The notes: generated by a model not told the origin, from the letters alone. Shown: positions 40,333 through 49,733, counted from the first letter of the stretch. The stretch is DNA of 64,000 bases from DASXUX01 sp036504595 (GCA_036504595.1 DASXUX010000011.1:62001-126000), one strand, 5' to 3'. Program-made: numbers and translations.

Positions 40333-42494
40333 ACTCGAACCATCTCTTCGTGGCTCTTCAGGTCGGAGGGAATGAGCACGCCGGGGCCGAAGGCGGCGAT
40401 GGCCTGCGGCAGTTCCTTCACTGAAAGAACGAGCATGCCGTGCGGAAGGCTGGCGCTCATGATCGCAGTGCCGCCCTTCGTCACCGACCCTTTCAGCATG
40501 TCGGCCAGTGGCACGGCATATTGCGTTTCGATGGTCGGCGTCTTGCCGGTGTCGTGCCAGCAACGCTCCACTTCGCCATGTATCTCCGGCAGGCTGCTCT
40601 TTTCCGGCACGTTCCATACCAGCGTTACCGCGTCGCCGCTCTTCAACGACCGCTCGGCCTGCAATACGATTTTCGCGCCGGAGCCGCCGTCCGGAACGAT
40701 GCGCGTGACCATGGCCTCGACTTTTTCCTCGCCAGCCGTCAGCACACAGGGCATCGCGAATAGCGCCTCTTCGATGCACACTGCCGTTCGCACGCCGCCG
40801 CCCATGGCTCCGGGCGACTCATGCGGGGCATTTCCTGACATGCCCGGGATAATGCCGCGCAGTGAGTAAACCGACAGCGGCTTTTCGACGTTCTTGGCCG
40901 GACAGTCGGGCATTTTGAAGCAAAACGCCAAGTGCTTGATTTCTTCGTAAGCGGGCTCGCCCAGGAATGTCTGATACCGTCCGGCCATCGCTTCGATGCG
41001 CGCGGACTTGTTGACCGCGTCGCCGATGACCGTGAATTCGATTTTGCGATCCGATCCAATGTTTCCTGCGCAAACGACGCCGGTGTTCAAGCCAATGCCA
41101 TGCCCCAGCGGCGTCGAAGGCAAGACGATTTCTTTTTTCTGCGTTTCGTCGCGATTGAACATGAACAGCGCGATCTGCATCTCCACCGCCGCAGTAATGG
41201 CCGCCGCGGTGAAATCCTTTTCGTCGCCCACCACGCCCCAGTGCGCCATGATCTGGTCACCGGCGCATTTGTCGATCGATCCGCCGCGGTTGAAGATAAT
41301 GTTCTGCATCACCGTAAAGTAACGGTTGAGCAGCGTCACGACGTTCTCGGCCTTCATCTTCGCAGCGAGCTTCGTGAAGCCGACGATATCGGAGAAGAAA
41401 ATCGTGCCCTTCTTCTCCGTCCCGCCCAGTTCGACGCTTAGCTTGCCCTTCAGCATCTGTTCGACGAGCTGCGGCGAAAGGAATCGCGAGAGACTCTCCC
41501 GGTGAGCCGCCTGCGCCGCGGCCTCGCGCGCCAGATCCGAATTGCGGATCACCATGCCGATCTGTCCGGCCAGCGCCCGCATGACGCTCAGATCCTGCTC
41601 GTTGAACGCCTGGCTGACCTTGCGCGTCTCCAGATACAGCAGCCCCAGGTCATGATCGCCAGTCAGCATCGGCGCGCACATCACCGACGAAATATCGATC
41701 AGCGACATGCTGCCGGATTTTTCGATCAGGCAGGCTTCCTTCGTGCGCACGCGGTTGAGCACAGTGCGGGAAAGCTTCAGTTCTGTCTGAGCCGTAGTCG
41801 TGCCAACCGTGCGCAGCCTTTGCAGCGACATGCCGGCCTTACGCTGCGACAACGCCGATCCAAGCTCCGCTTCGGTCGTGGAAACCAGCGGCGGCAGCGA
41901 TCCATCCGGCGCGTAAACAACGATGAGTCCGCGGTCGGCCTGCGGGAATACCTGGAACAATTTTTCGAGGCAGCTTCCCATCAGTTTGGGCAGGTCCAAG
42001 CTCGCGCCGAGAGAACCCATCTCGATCAGCAGCTTCAGGCGTTCGGCAACGCGTTTGAGCGTTTCGACGTCCTGGCTGGATTGTTCTTCCTCGGTGACGA
42101 CGCCGACGTCCGCCTTCTGCACCAGACTGACCGGCACTTCCTCGTCATCGAGCTTCACACTTGGCGCCGCGGCGGGGACACGCGACCCCTCGTCGGCGTG
42201 CAGCTTCAATGTTGTGGTGCCGATCTGGATCACGTCTCCGTTGCGGAGAGGCACCGGGACGTTGGCGCGAAGCGGTTCGCTATTCAGGGTCGTGCCATTG
42301 GCCGACCCGGTATCTTCGACAACGTACATCCCCGCCGGCGTGCGCTCGATCTTGCAGTGGCGCCGCGAGGACATGGGATCGCTCAGGATGACGTTGCATT
42401 CGGGATGGCGTCCGATGATCGACCGCTCCTTGAGCGCGAACGACATCGTCGTTCCGTTCGGATGCGTAACGATCAGCTCGGCGGACCCTGCCAT
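40329..42494 (-). CDS. FHA-GAF-class III adenylate/guanylate cyclase
   Basis: 721 residues. FHA domain at residues 1-100 with GRHPECNVILSDPMSSRRH and GSANGT, which binds phosphothreonine. A GAF domain at about 150-325 ends with RALAGQIGMVIRNSDLA. A linker SRFLSPQLVEQML leads to the catalytic domain (about 355-540): FFSDIVGFT with the metal Asp, IDKCAGDQIMAHWG with the second Asp, and GIGLNTGVVCAGNIGS..FTVIGDAVNKSARIE. The C-terminal 150 residues resemble a PilZ-like beta barrel but lack a clear RxxxR. It should make cAMP or cGMP in response to phosphoprotein or small-molecule binding. No partner kinase is adjacent. Confidence 0.88.
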   Translation of the reverse strand: MAGSAELIVTHPNGTTMSFALKERSIIGRHPECNVILSDPMSSRRHCKIERTPAGMYVVEDTGSANGTTLNSEPLRANVPVPLRNGDVIQIGTTTLKLHADEGSRVPAAAPSVKLDDEEVPVSLVQKADVGVVTEEEQSSQDVETLKRVAERLKLLIEMGSLGASLDLPKLMGSCLEKLFQVFPQADRGLIVVYAPDGSLPPLVSTTEAELGSALSQRKAGMSLQRLRTVGTTTAQTELKLSRTVLNRVRTKEACLIEKSGSMSLIDISSVMCAPMLTGDHDLGLLYLETRKVSQAFNEQDLSVMRALAGQIGMVIRNSDLAREAAAQAAHRESLSRFLSPQLVEQMLKGKLSVELGGTEKKGTIFFSDIVGFTKLAAKMKAENVVTLLNRYFTVMQNIIFNRGGSIDKCAGDQIMAHWGVVGDEKDFTAAAITAAVEMQIALFMFNRDETQKKEIVLPSTPLGHGIGLNTGVVCAGNIGSDRKIEFTVIGDAVNKSARIEAMAGRYQTFLGEPAYEEIKHLAFCFKMPDCPAKNVEKPLSVYSLRGIIPGMSGNAPHESPGAMGGGVRTAVCIEEALFAMPCVLTAGEEKVEAMVTRIVPDGGSGAKIVLQAERSLKSGDAVTLVWNVPEKSSLPEIHGEVERCWHDTGKTPTIETQYAVPLADMLKGSVTKGGTAIMSASLPHGMLVLSVKELPQAIAAFGPGVLIPSDLKSHEEMVRV

Positions 42495-42633
42495 CTCACC
42501 AGACTCCGTGTTAATCCGGCTGCTGGTTTAACCCGAGACAGACGAAAATCAAGGAAGCGGAGAAAATAGGCGCGCAGTAACCGTTCAGTCATCACTGAAT
42601 GGGCGCCAGTTCTTGGTCGAACGCTCGTTAACT

Positions 42634-42735
42634 GCTTTCAACACAGAGCCACTGAGAACACAGAGGTCACGGAGAGGGAATAAAATCAGAAAGACTCTTT
42701 GAACTTTGTGTCCTCTGTGACTCTGTGTTGAAAGC
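42634..42735. repeat. Inverted repeat with 9-base units
   Basis: 15-bp perfect arms GCTTTCAACACAGAG (42634-42648) and complement (42721-42735). Inside are CACAGAGC, CACTGAGAA, CACAGAGGT, CACGGAGAG and, inverted, CTTTGTG, TCCTCTGTG, ACTCTGTG, a period of about nine. It lies in the 300-base spacer between the cyclase start and rplU end, which holds no gene. Confidence 0.85.
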
Positions 42736-42801
42736 TGTTCTCCTGCGTAGGCCTGACCGCTTGCGGCACGTAGAGCGCAAAAAACGACGTGCGTCATGAG
42801 G

Positions 42802-42832
42802 AAAAAGCCGCCCCGCGAAGACGCGGGGCGGC
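42802..42832 (-). terminator. Terminator after rplU
   Basis: On the minus strand an 11-bp stem GCCGCCCCGCG/CGCGGGGCGGC with a short TCTT loop is followed by TTTTT. It ends the DUF2344-rne-rplU transcript and shows that rpmA is not co-transcribed here. Confidence 0.92.
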
Positions 42833-42837
42833 GATCT

Positions 42838-42872
42838 CAATCCGCAATCCGAAATCCGCAATTCGCAACCGA
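42838..42872. repeat. Heptamer array, CAATCCG type, next to rplU stop
   Basis: Units in register: CAATCCG, CAATCCG, AAATCCG, CAATTCG, CAACCGA. It lies 1 base from the rplU stop, between it and the terminator. It is the complement of the GATTGCG family at 344 and 2340. Confidence 0.88.
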
Positions 42873-42873
42873 A

Positions 42874-43188
42874 CTACTCAGCGATCTGTTGAATGCGAAT
42901 GACGCTGTAGCACGTGCGATGGCCCTTGCGGCGGCCCAGCGAGTTGGTCCAGACGCGATGCGACGCGATCGTCTTCTCACCCTTGATGTGGTCTTCGACG
43001 ATTCCGGTGACTTTCGCCCCGGCAACCGTCGGCGCGCCGATCTTCACCTCGCCGCCTTCTTTGCCCAGCAACAGCACCTGGTCGAAGGTGACCGTCGCGC
43101 CTTTCTGCGCCTTAAGCTGACACACGGCCAACAAATCGCCTTCGCGAACCTGATACTGATGCCCGCGGTCGTTAAGAATTGCGTACAT
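42874..43188 (-). CDS. rplU: 50S ribosomal protein L21
   Basis: L21 binds 23S rRNA domain III. 104 residues, usual length. MYAILNDRGHQYQVREGDLLAV is the family start (commonly MYAVI..GGKQYRV.EGD), and the C-terminal VWTNSLGRRKGHRTCYSVIRIQQI matches the usual YRRRKGHRQ.YT.VKI. The start at 43188 overlaps the end of the RNase gene by 17 bases. In many bacteria rplU is followed by rpmA and obgE; here a terminator follows and neither gene is seen in the window. Confidence 0.93.
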   Translation of the reverse strand: MYAILNDRGHQYQVREGDLLAVCQLKAQKGATVTFDQVLLLGKEGGEVKIGAPTVAGAKVTGIVEDHIKGEKTIASHRVWTNSLGRRKGHRTCYSVIRIQQIAE

Positions 43189-46100
43189 AATCGTCCACCT
43201 CGCTCACTTTCTTCAGCACCCACTCGCCGCCTTCCTTGGCGGTCGAGACCTGCATCTGGCTCACCGGCACACCGGGGTCCCCAATGACCTCGACGGTTAC
43301 GCGGTGAGCTTCTTCCATGCGCACCAGATCCTTTCGGAACTGGTTAAGAATCGCAAAAGCCAGCCCGGAATTCAAGAGCACCTTTATGCGGCGCACACCT
43401 TTGTCGCGAAGCTGGTTCTTCATTTCGCGGAGCATTTCGAGCCCCAGCGACTCGGCCGACTTGATATGCCCCGAACCTGAACAATGCGGACACCGCTCGA
43501 ACAGCGTCTTGCGCAAGCTGTGGCGCACGCGCTGGCGGGTCATCTCGACCACGCCGAGCGTGCTGATCGGCAGAACGTTGATCCGTGCCTTGTCCCGAGC
43601 CAGATGTGCTTTCAGCTCCCGCTCCACGCGCCGGCGGTGCTCGCCAATCTCCATATCGATGAAATCGATCATTACCAGGCCGCCGATATCGCGCAGGCGC
43701 AATTGGCGCGCGATCTCGCGCGCGGCTTCCAGGTTGGTCTGTAGGATCGTGTCATCCTGGTTGCGTTTTTCGCGGAAGCGGCCGGTGTTCACATCGATGG
43801 CCACCAGCGCCTCGGTCTGCTCGATGACAATCGAACCGCCGTTGCGCAGGGTGACCTTCCGATTGAACAGACGCTGGATCTGCTGTTCGACGCCATAGCG
43901 GTGGAAGAGGGGTTCGGCATCGGAGTGCAGCTTCAGCTTCTGTTCGCTGTCGGGCGCCGTGACGCGCAGGAACTCTCTCGCGCGCTCCATCACCACCGGA
44001 TCGTCGATGATGATCTCCGCCACGTCGTCGCTGATCACGTCGCGGAAAACGCGTGTGACCACATCGCCTTCCTGGTAAATCAATTCCGGCGCTTTGACCA
44101 TGCGGGCTTTTTTCTTCAGCGTGTCCCAGAGCGACATCAGATAGTTCATGTCGCGCTGAAGTTCTTCTTTCGCTCGACCCATGCCGGCGGTGCGAACGAT
44201 CACGCCCATGTCTTCCGGCGGATTCAGGTCCGCCAGCACTTCCTTCAGCGAGCGCCGTTGCTCTTCATTTTCGATGCGCTTCGAAACGCCCAGGCGCTGC
44301 ACCGCCGGCATCAAGACCAGATAGCGGCCCGGCATGCTGATGTACGTGGTCAGCGCCGGCCCCTTCTGCCCAATGCCTTCTTTGGCCACCTGCACCAGGA
44401 TTTCCTGGCCCTCACGCAGCATTTCCTGGATCGTATAGCGCCGATCGTGCGGACGGCCGCTGCGCCCACCCGGTCGCGCCGCCTGCGGAGCAATCACGGG
44501 CGCGGGCTGGCCGGGAGCGGGCAGCGGTGCGACGGGCTGCGCCGCCACAACATTTTCAGTTGTCGTTTCGAACGCGCCTTGCGCTGCAGCGGCCGAAGGC
44601 GCTGCGGGCTCTTCCACATCGTGTTCGGCAGCCGTTCCAGGGCCAACATCTACATCGGGCGCTTCGCCAGCTTCATTCGATTGTTCACTTTCCTGGCGCG
44701 CCTCTCTCTCGCTGGACGATTCCACCGATTGCTCGTCCTGGTCGGCACCCTCGAGCTCTTCCGAAGTCTCGGGCTCAGGCGCGTCGCTTTCGCCGGCCGC
44801 CTCATCGTCCGCTTCATTTTCGGCCGAGGGCTCCTCGTTGACGACGACGGCAGGTGGCGGCGGCGCGAGCGGGGGAGTAACCGCACCGGCGTCTGGCTCT
44901 GGCGCTGGCGCAGGCGTGGTGTCTGCTGAGCCAGTGGTTTCGCTGGCGACTTGAGCGGAATTTTCTTGTGAGATCGGAATGACAGGCTCCGCTGGCACAG
45001 CGGGACTCTGCGCAGGAACGGTTGCCGGCACCGCATCTGGATCTGGCTGCGCTGGCTGAGGTTGACTGGAATCCTGCGGCGCTGGCGAACGCATCTGTGC
45101 CGGACCGAAGGTCCGCGCACGGCCGGAGCGGCCTCGCCCGCCACGCCGTCTGCGTCGCCGTTTGCCGTGCCGCTGTCCGTCGCCTTGCTGCGCGATCGCG
45201 GCGGGCGCGTTTCCAGTTCCAGGCGGAACGGGTGCTGCAGAGGACGGCGGTGACTGAATCTCGCTTGCAGCCGCGGGCGCCGGCTGGGCTGCCGCTGGCG
45301 GAGCGGTCATCTCAACTGCCGGCGTAACGGCAGGCACAACGGCGGCCGGAGCCGCAGGCGCTTCATGTGAAACAACCTGAGGCTTCTCTTGCGCTGCCGG
45401 TTGCGGCCGGTCCTGCGGACGTCCCTGAGGTCTATCGTTGCCGCGCTTTTGCTGCTGCGGTTGGCCGCGCGGGGTCTTGGTCAGAATATCGCCATATCCA
45501 CCATCCGGCGGTATGCAGTCGGAAGCATGCAGAAAACCGTTGCGCTCGGTGCCCAGGTCAACAAAGGCAGCCTGCAGCGATGGCTCGACATTGACGATCC
45601 GGGCCTTGTAGACGTTGCCGGCCTGCTGGCCCTGGCTTTTGCGTTCCATGAAGATTTCGGCCAGTTCGCCGTTTTCAAGAATCGCGACGCGGACTTCGCC
45701 GGGTTCGGTGGCATTCAGAAGGACGATCTTGCGTACGTTCGTGGGCGCCTGCTGCGGAGCAACACTGGAGCTCTCATAGGTCGCTTCGCGCCAGCGGCCG
45801 GAACCCTGACGACGGTCCTGCCGCTGCTGGCCTTGCTGCCGCGGCGGTTGCTGCGGCTGTTGAGAAGGAGTTGCCACCGCCGTCGTTGAAGCCGGAGGGG
45901 CCACCACCGGTTCGGTTGTTGCTTCTACAATCGGCATCAACTCTTCGCTGGCCGCTGGCGACGCAACGATTTCCGGCGCGGCCGGACTGAAAGGCTTCTC
46001 GACCGGCGCAGCGGTGGGGCGGATCACTGGGTACGGAGCAGTCGGTTTCGGCTGAGGTACTGGTGCGCCTGTTGCCGTAGGTGCGTGCTGCTGCGGCGGC

Positions 46101-46363
46101 ATGCCTGGGTGCTGATGGTCACCGCCACGCCCGCGCTTGCGCCGGTGTCGGTGCCGCCGTCCGCCGCGTTCCTCGTGATGTTGCTGGCCACCCTGGAAGG
46201 CGGGACGGCCAGGCTGCGGTTGTGGAGCCTGCGGTTGCTGCGTGCCCAGTAGGTTGCTGACAATTTGCGCGGCGCGTTGAGCGGCCGCCTCATCCGCAAC
46301 ACGCTCCGCTTCCGAGACGGAGGTTTGCGGCTGCTCATGAACCGGTGGCGCAGATTCGGCCAC
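43172..46363 (-). CDS. rng: Ribonuclease E/G-family protein with large insertion
   Basis: Endonuclease for rRNA and mRNA processing. The start is unresolved: the frame is open to 46981, overlapping the DUF2344 gene by 484 bases. GTG 46363 is the first start after that gene; ATG 46102 is the first ATG. About 280 low-complexity N-terminal residues (Gln, Pro, Ala, Arg) precede the S1 domain (NVRKIVLLN..AAFVDLGTERNGFLHASD). The S1 domain is then interrupted by about 350 residues, first basic (KRRRRRRGGRGRSG), later acidic, before resuming at RRYTIQEMLREGQEILVQVAKEG. The catalytic Asp residues lie in VAIDVNTGRF and MIDFIDM. CPHCSGSG is the zinc link. The likely function is RNA decay and rRNA maturation. 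Confidence 0.88.
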   Translation of the reverse strand: MAESAPPVHEQPQTSVSEAERVADEAAAQRAAQIVSNLLGTQQPQAPQPQPGRPAFQGGQQHHEERGGRRHRHRRKRGRGGDHQHPGMPPQQHAPTATGAPVPQPKPTAPYPVIRPTAAPVEKPFSPAAPEIVASPAASEELMPIVEATTEPVVAPPASTTAVATPSQQPQQPPRQQGQQRQDRRQGSGRWREATYESSSVAPQQAPTNVRKIVLLNATEPGEVRVAILENGELAEIFMERKSQGQQAGNVYKARIVNVEPSLQAAFVDLGTERNGFLHASDCIPPDGGYGDILTKTPRGQPQQQKRGNDRPQGRPQDRPQPAAQEKPQVVSHEAPAAPAAVVPAVTPAVEMTAPPAAAQPAPAAASEIQSPPSSAAPVPPGTGNAPAAIAQQGDGQRHGKRRRRRRGGRGRSGRARTFGPAQMRSPAPQDSSQPQPAQPDPDAVPATVPAQSPAVPAEPVIPISQENSAQVASETTGSADTTPAPAPEPDAGAVTPPLAPPPPAVVVNEEPSAENEADDEAAGESDAPEPETSEELEGADQDEQSVESSSEREARQESEQSNEAGEAPDVDVGPGTAAEHDVEEPAAPSAAAAQGAFETTTENVVAAQPVAPLPAPGQPAPVIAPQAARPGGRSGRPHDRRYTIQEMLREGQEILVQVAKEGIGQKGPALTTYISMPGRYLVLMPAVQRLGVSKRIENEEQRRSLKEVLADLNPPEDMGVIVRTAGMGRAKEELQRDMNYLMSLWDTLKKKARMVKAPELIYQEGDVVTRVFRDVISDDVAEIIIDDPVVMERAREFLRVTAPDSEQKLKLHSDAEPLFHRYGVEQQIQRLFNRKVTLRNGGSIVIEQTEALVAIDVNTGRFREKRNQDDTILQTNLEAAREIARQLRLRDIGGLVMIDFIDMEIGEHRRRVERELKAHLARDKARINVLPISTLGVVEMTRQRVRHSLRKTLFERCPHCSGSGHIKSAESLGLEMLREMKNQLRDKGVRRIKVLLNSGLAFAILNQFRKDLVRMEEAHRVTVEVIGDPGVPVSQMQVSTAKEGGEWVLKKVSEVDDYVRNS

Positions 46364-46497
46364 ATGCGGTTCGATGAATGCGTGTTGCTGCGCGGATTCC
46401 CGCGGCTCTGAAATGACGGGTGCTTCAGTCGGCGCGGGCGACGAAACCGGTTCGGCGGCCGACGCCGCTTCGACAGGCGCGGACCGATGCGGCTGAG

Positions 46498-47202
46498 CTA
46501 CGGCTGCGGCCGCAGGGCCAGCATCCGTCGCTCCGCCTGCGCCTCTTCCGACAGTTCCGGCGGAGGTTTGAGCTGCATCTGGAGCTTGGTCACGCGGACC
46601 TGTCTGAGCTGGCTGAGCGGGAGATTCAGCAGCAGGCTCAACACTTCGAGCGGCCGCATCGATCCCTTTGGGCTGGGCTGAACGTCGAGCCGCAGGTCGC
46701 CGCTTGCCTCGATTTCCAGAGCCAGAAGGGCGGGCCTTAGGTCGACGCTTTGCGTCTCTTTTTCCCTTGGACGCTCGAACGGAAGGCTTGTCGCTTCCCG
46801 AATCTGCTCCACTCGTCCCGCCGGAATCTGCAGTCCCGCCTCCGTTAGATGAAGGCGATACCGAATCCGCAGGGGAATCTGTCCCGCCCGGCGTGGTGGC
46901 AGATCCGTCACCGCCTTCAGTTTCAACGCTGGGGGAAAAGTGGATGAAAGCCGGTTGTAAATGTCCTGTGTTGATATGCATTGTGTAAGTTCGATTTCCG
47001 CGGCTTCGTCGAGTGAGGCCACACCGACCTCCAGCGCAACGGGAAACACAACGCGCGGGCGAGGGTTAAAACCCTCCGTCAGCCGTACCGGCAAACCAGC
47101 GCGGCGCACCGCGCGCATGATCGCGCGCATGAGGTCATGGTGTGAGATGAAGCGGATCGCCTCACCCTTTTCGAAGCGGATCTCTACCTTTTGCTGGATC
47201 AT
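46498..47202 (-). CDS. DUF2344 (TIGR03936) radical-SAM-associated protein
   Basis: 234 residues starting MIQQKVEIRFEKGEAIRFISHHDLMRAIMRAVRRAGLPVRLTEGFNPRPRV. The pattern R-F-x-K-x-x-x-x-R-F-x-S-H-x-D-L and Y-T/L-T-E-G-F-N-P-R-P is characteristic of TIGR03936, which in many bacteria is encoded next to a radical SAM gene and RNase E/G. The biochemical role is unknown; RNA modification or ribosome biogenesis is inferred from context. Here RNase E/G follows in the usual way, but no radical SAM gene is next to it. The extended frame to 47310 contains a palindrome and is not supported. Confidence 0.88.
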   Translation of the reverse strand: MIQQKVEIRFEKGEAIRFISHHDLMRAIMRAVRRAGLPVRLTEGFNPRPRVVFPVALEVGVASLDEAAEIELTQCISTQDIYNRLSSTFPPALKLKAVTDLPPRRAGQIPLRIRYRLHLTEAGLQIPAGRVEQIREATSLPFERPREKETQSVDLRPALLALEIEASGDLRLDVQPSPKGSMRPLEVLSLLLNLPLSQLRQVRVTKLQMQLKPPPELSEEAQAERRMLALRPQP

Positions 47203-47244
47203 CGCAGCGGCCTGAAAAAGCCTCTCTGGCGCGGCAGTCTGCGT

Positions 47245-47270
47245 GCCACTGCTGGCTTGACCAGCAGTGC
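47245..47270. repeat. Palindromic repeat upstream of the RNase operon
   Basis: CACTGCTGG/CCAGCAGTG with loop CTTGA. A closely similar sequence lies inside the GH36 gene at 55960-55986. The rest of the 575-base spacer 47203-47777 shows no gene; it presumably has the promoter of the DUF2344-rne-rplU operon. Confidence 0.7.
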
Positions 47271-47723
47271 AGTTGCATCTGCCGGAACCGGCCTGCTTGC
47301 CCGAGCGCACCCCAAAATCAAGGAGCGTGCCCGTCGCGTGTGGCCCGGTTCAACGGCTTATCCTCTCGCGCGAAAGACCCAAATTCCTTTGCTGAACAGT
47401 CGCGAGCCTATGGCCCGCGGTCCCGGCGGCCTGCCTGGCCGCTCCTGTTGCTGGTCCGGGAACACCCCGAACCGGTAAACCTGAATCTCTGACTCTCCAG
47501 CCAGTCGCCACCCTGCAATGCCGGCGTCACGGGCGGGCGCGGGAGAGGTGCACGTACCAATCCGCCGGATGCTAATTTCCTCGATTAAAGCGGGAGGTCA
47601 AGAAGAGAAGTGATTTGAACTGCAAACAGAAAAGTTCGAAATCCTAAATCCGAAGGAAACGGCAAGTGAGAAATCTGCAAAAAAGATCCAGGCAGCGGAA
47701 TTCGTCGTGCGGCCCGGACTATG

Positions 47724-47757
47724 AAAAAAGGCGCGGGAACCAAGCCCCGCGCCTTTT
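47724..47757 (-). terminator. Terminator of the pil operon
   Basis: On the minus strand a stem AAAAGGCGCGGG/CCCGCGCCTTTT with an eight-base loop followed by TTTTTT, about 20 bases after the pilQ stop. Confidence 0.9.
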
Positions 47758-47777
47758 CGGAAAACACACACTTAGCA

Positions 47778-49733
47778 CTATTTCTGAGTCGCGTCGCCCG
47801 ATTCTTCCTCGCCAAGGTTCGTAAACGCCTTGGTGTAATCGACGCGCGCCCGTTCCAAGTCCTTGCCGAAGGTTCCTGGATCGAAGAAATCAATGATCGT
47901 CGGCGTCACGAATACCAGCAGGTTGGTGCTGCTGACATCCTTGGTGTGGTTCTTGAACAACCGGCCGATAAAGGGGATGTCGCCGAAAACAGGCAGCCGC
48001 CGCTCGGCGAACTTCTCGCTCTCATCGCGCATACCGCCAATGACACCGGTCTCGCCGTTGCGCAGCATCATCTTCGTCACCACGATGCTCTGATTCGTCT
48101 GGGGCAACTGCAGCGTATTGGCACCGGAGCCGAACGTCTGGAATCCCGAGAAGTTTTCGGTCTTCGGCACGATCGTCATCAGGATGTTGTTTTCGGGGCC
48201 GGTCACATGAGCGATCACGAGCACCTGGAATCCCAGTTTCAGCGGCGAGCCCTGCGCTTCGCGGAATCCGCCAATCTGGCCGCCGCCCTCAGTCGTGGCG
48301 ACAACCGTTTCCGCGTAACGCACGAGCTGTCCAACCTGAATGGTCGCTTCTTCATTGTCCAGAGCCACGATCTGTGGCGCCTGAATCACACGGGCGTGGG
48401 TCTTGTTGCGGATCATCTGCAGCGTAGCCTGCATGTTCTGGAAGCCCATGCTGCCCAGAGAGACAGGGGTGCTAAGTCCGACACCGCCAAAGCTGCCGCC
48501 AGCGGAGTTGAGCGCGGTTCGTGCAGTAAAGATGTCGGGGCTGGAAACAACGGTTGGGGTGACGCTGCCCATGTTAATGGTGCGCCTGCTGCCGAAAAGG
48601 GCGGCCGTGTCGCCGATCAGCGGAGCCTGCGACAATCCCTTGCTCACATCGAACGGAAACGCCGAGAGCCAGCTTTGGACCGGTGTGACCTGGAACTGAA
48701 TGCCGGCGCCCCAGTCGATGCCCAATGCTTCGGCATCCGTATCGGTCAACTGCACTAGTTTGACGGCGACGTGGATCTGCTTGGGCGGAACGTCCAGTTT
48801 GTTAATGACCTGCTGCATTTGGTCGAGTGTCGTGGCCGTGTCGCGCACCACGATCGTGTTGCTGCGTTTCTCAAAGGAGATCTGCCCCTGAGTGCTCTTC
48901 ATCTTCAGCAGCACGTCAATCAAGGATTCGCCGATGGCCGCCGAGGCGCCGCCCTGCCCCTTGCCTTCTTCGCGCTTCGTGAAGTCGCTTTGCAGAACGG
49001 CCGTGTAGCGGGAGCCTTCCGGAGAAATGTAGGCCAGCCGGAACAGGCGGATGTCAAGCTGCGTGGAGATCTTCTGAGGCGTGGTGATGCGGATCACATT
49101 GTTGGGCTCGTCCACCAGCACCTTGTCCAGCGTGCGGACGACAATCTGCAAGGCGTCTTTCCAGGGGACGTTCTCCAAGCGCATCGTGACGTTGCCGGTG
49201 ACTTCGGAATCGACAACGACGTTGGCGTTGGCCTGGATGGCGATGGTGTTGATGACATCGCGGATGTCCGCGTTCTGGAACACCATCGACACCTTTTCAG
49301 GAGTGTCAATAAAGATGATGTTCTGCGCCAGCATGCTGTCATCGATGGTCATCCCGTATTTGCGCGCGATGAAATCCAGGATGGCGCGATAGGTCACGTT
49401 CTCAAGCTTGAGCGTGACCAACAGCTTATTATCTTTCTCTTTCTTGACGCGGATGTTCTTTCCGCTGACCGTCGAAAGATAATCCAGCACCTGTTTGAGC
49501 GGACGCTCAATCAGTTCGATCGAGATCAGCGCTCCGGAGGTCTTTGCGACGCTCTCGCTGGCTTCTGTCCCAATCGTCTCTACGCGTTTCGGCATCAGTA
49601 CCGGCGCCTCGTCTTCCGCGAAGCAGGTACTGCCGGCTAAGCCGGCTAGCAGCATGGACAGCGCCAGCAGCGCCGACAGGCACCACCGGGTTCCCACGGT
49701 GCACGTGCGAGCGAACCTCATCCCCTCAACCAA
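47778..49733 (-). CDS. pilQ: Type IV pilus secretin PilQ
   Basis: Forms the outer-membrane channel for type IV pili. 651 residues. The start TTG 49733 has GGAGG 7 bases before it; ATG 49721 is 4 codons later. A signal peptide lies at about residues 18-39 (LSALLALSMLLAGLAGSTCFA). Secretin-TonB/STN-like domains (ISIELIERPLKQVLDYLSTVSGKNI; VSMVFQNADIRDVINTIAIQANANVVVD) are followed by the NolW region (NTIVVRDTATTLDQMQQVINKLDVPP) and the secretin core ending RRLPVFGDIPFIGRLFKNH..SSTNLLVFVTPTII. Last gene of the pilMNOPQ operon. Confidence 0.95.
   Translation of the reverse strand: MVEGMRFARTCTVGTRWCLSALLALSMLLAGLAGSTCFAEDEAPVLMPKRVETIGTEASESVAKTSGALISIELIERPLKQVLDYLSTVSGKNIRVKKEKDNKLLVTLKLENVTYRAILDFIARKYGMTIDDSMLAQNIIFIDTPEKVSMVFQNADIRDVINTIAIQANANVVVDSEVTGNVTMRLENVPWKDALQIVVRTLDKVLVDEPNNVIRITTPQKISTQLDIRLFRLAYISPEGSRYTAVLQSDFTKREEGKGQGGASAAIGESLIDVLLKMKSTQGQISFEKRSNTIVVRDTATTLDQMQQVINKLDVPPKQIHVAVKLVQLTDTDAEALGIDWGAGIQFQVTPVQSWLSAFPFDVSKGLSQAPLIGDTAALFGSRRTINMGSVTPTVVSSPDIFTARTALNSAGGSFGGVGLSTPVSLGSMGFQNMQATLQMIRNKTHARVIQAPQIVALDNEEATIQVGQLVRYAETVVATTEGGGQIGGFREAQGSPLKLGFQVLVIAHVTGPENNILMTIVPKTENFSGFQTFGSGANTLQLPQTNQSIVVTKMMLRNGETGVIGGMRDESEKFAERRLPVFGDIPFIGRLFKNHTKDVSSTNLLVFVTPTIIDFFDPGTFGKDLERARVDYTKAFTNLGEEESGDATQK

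Noticed and set aside
43901..44929. 342-codon open frame on the plus strand
   Set aside because: Antisense to RNase E/G in a low-complexity region; no domain.
47585..47893. 102-codon open frame on the minus strand
   Set aside because: It runs through the pilQ terminator and into pilQ in another frame.
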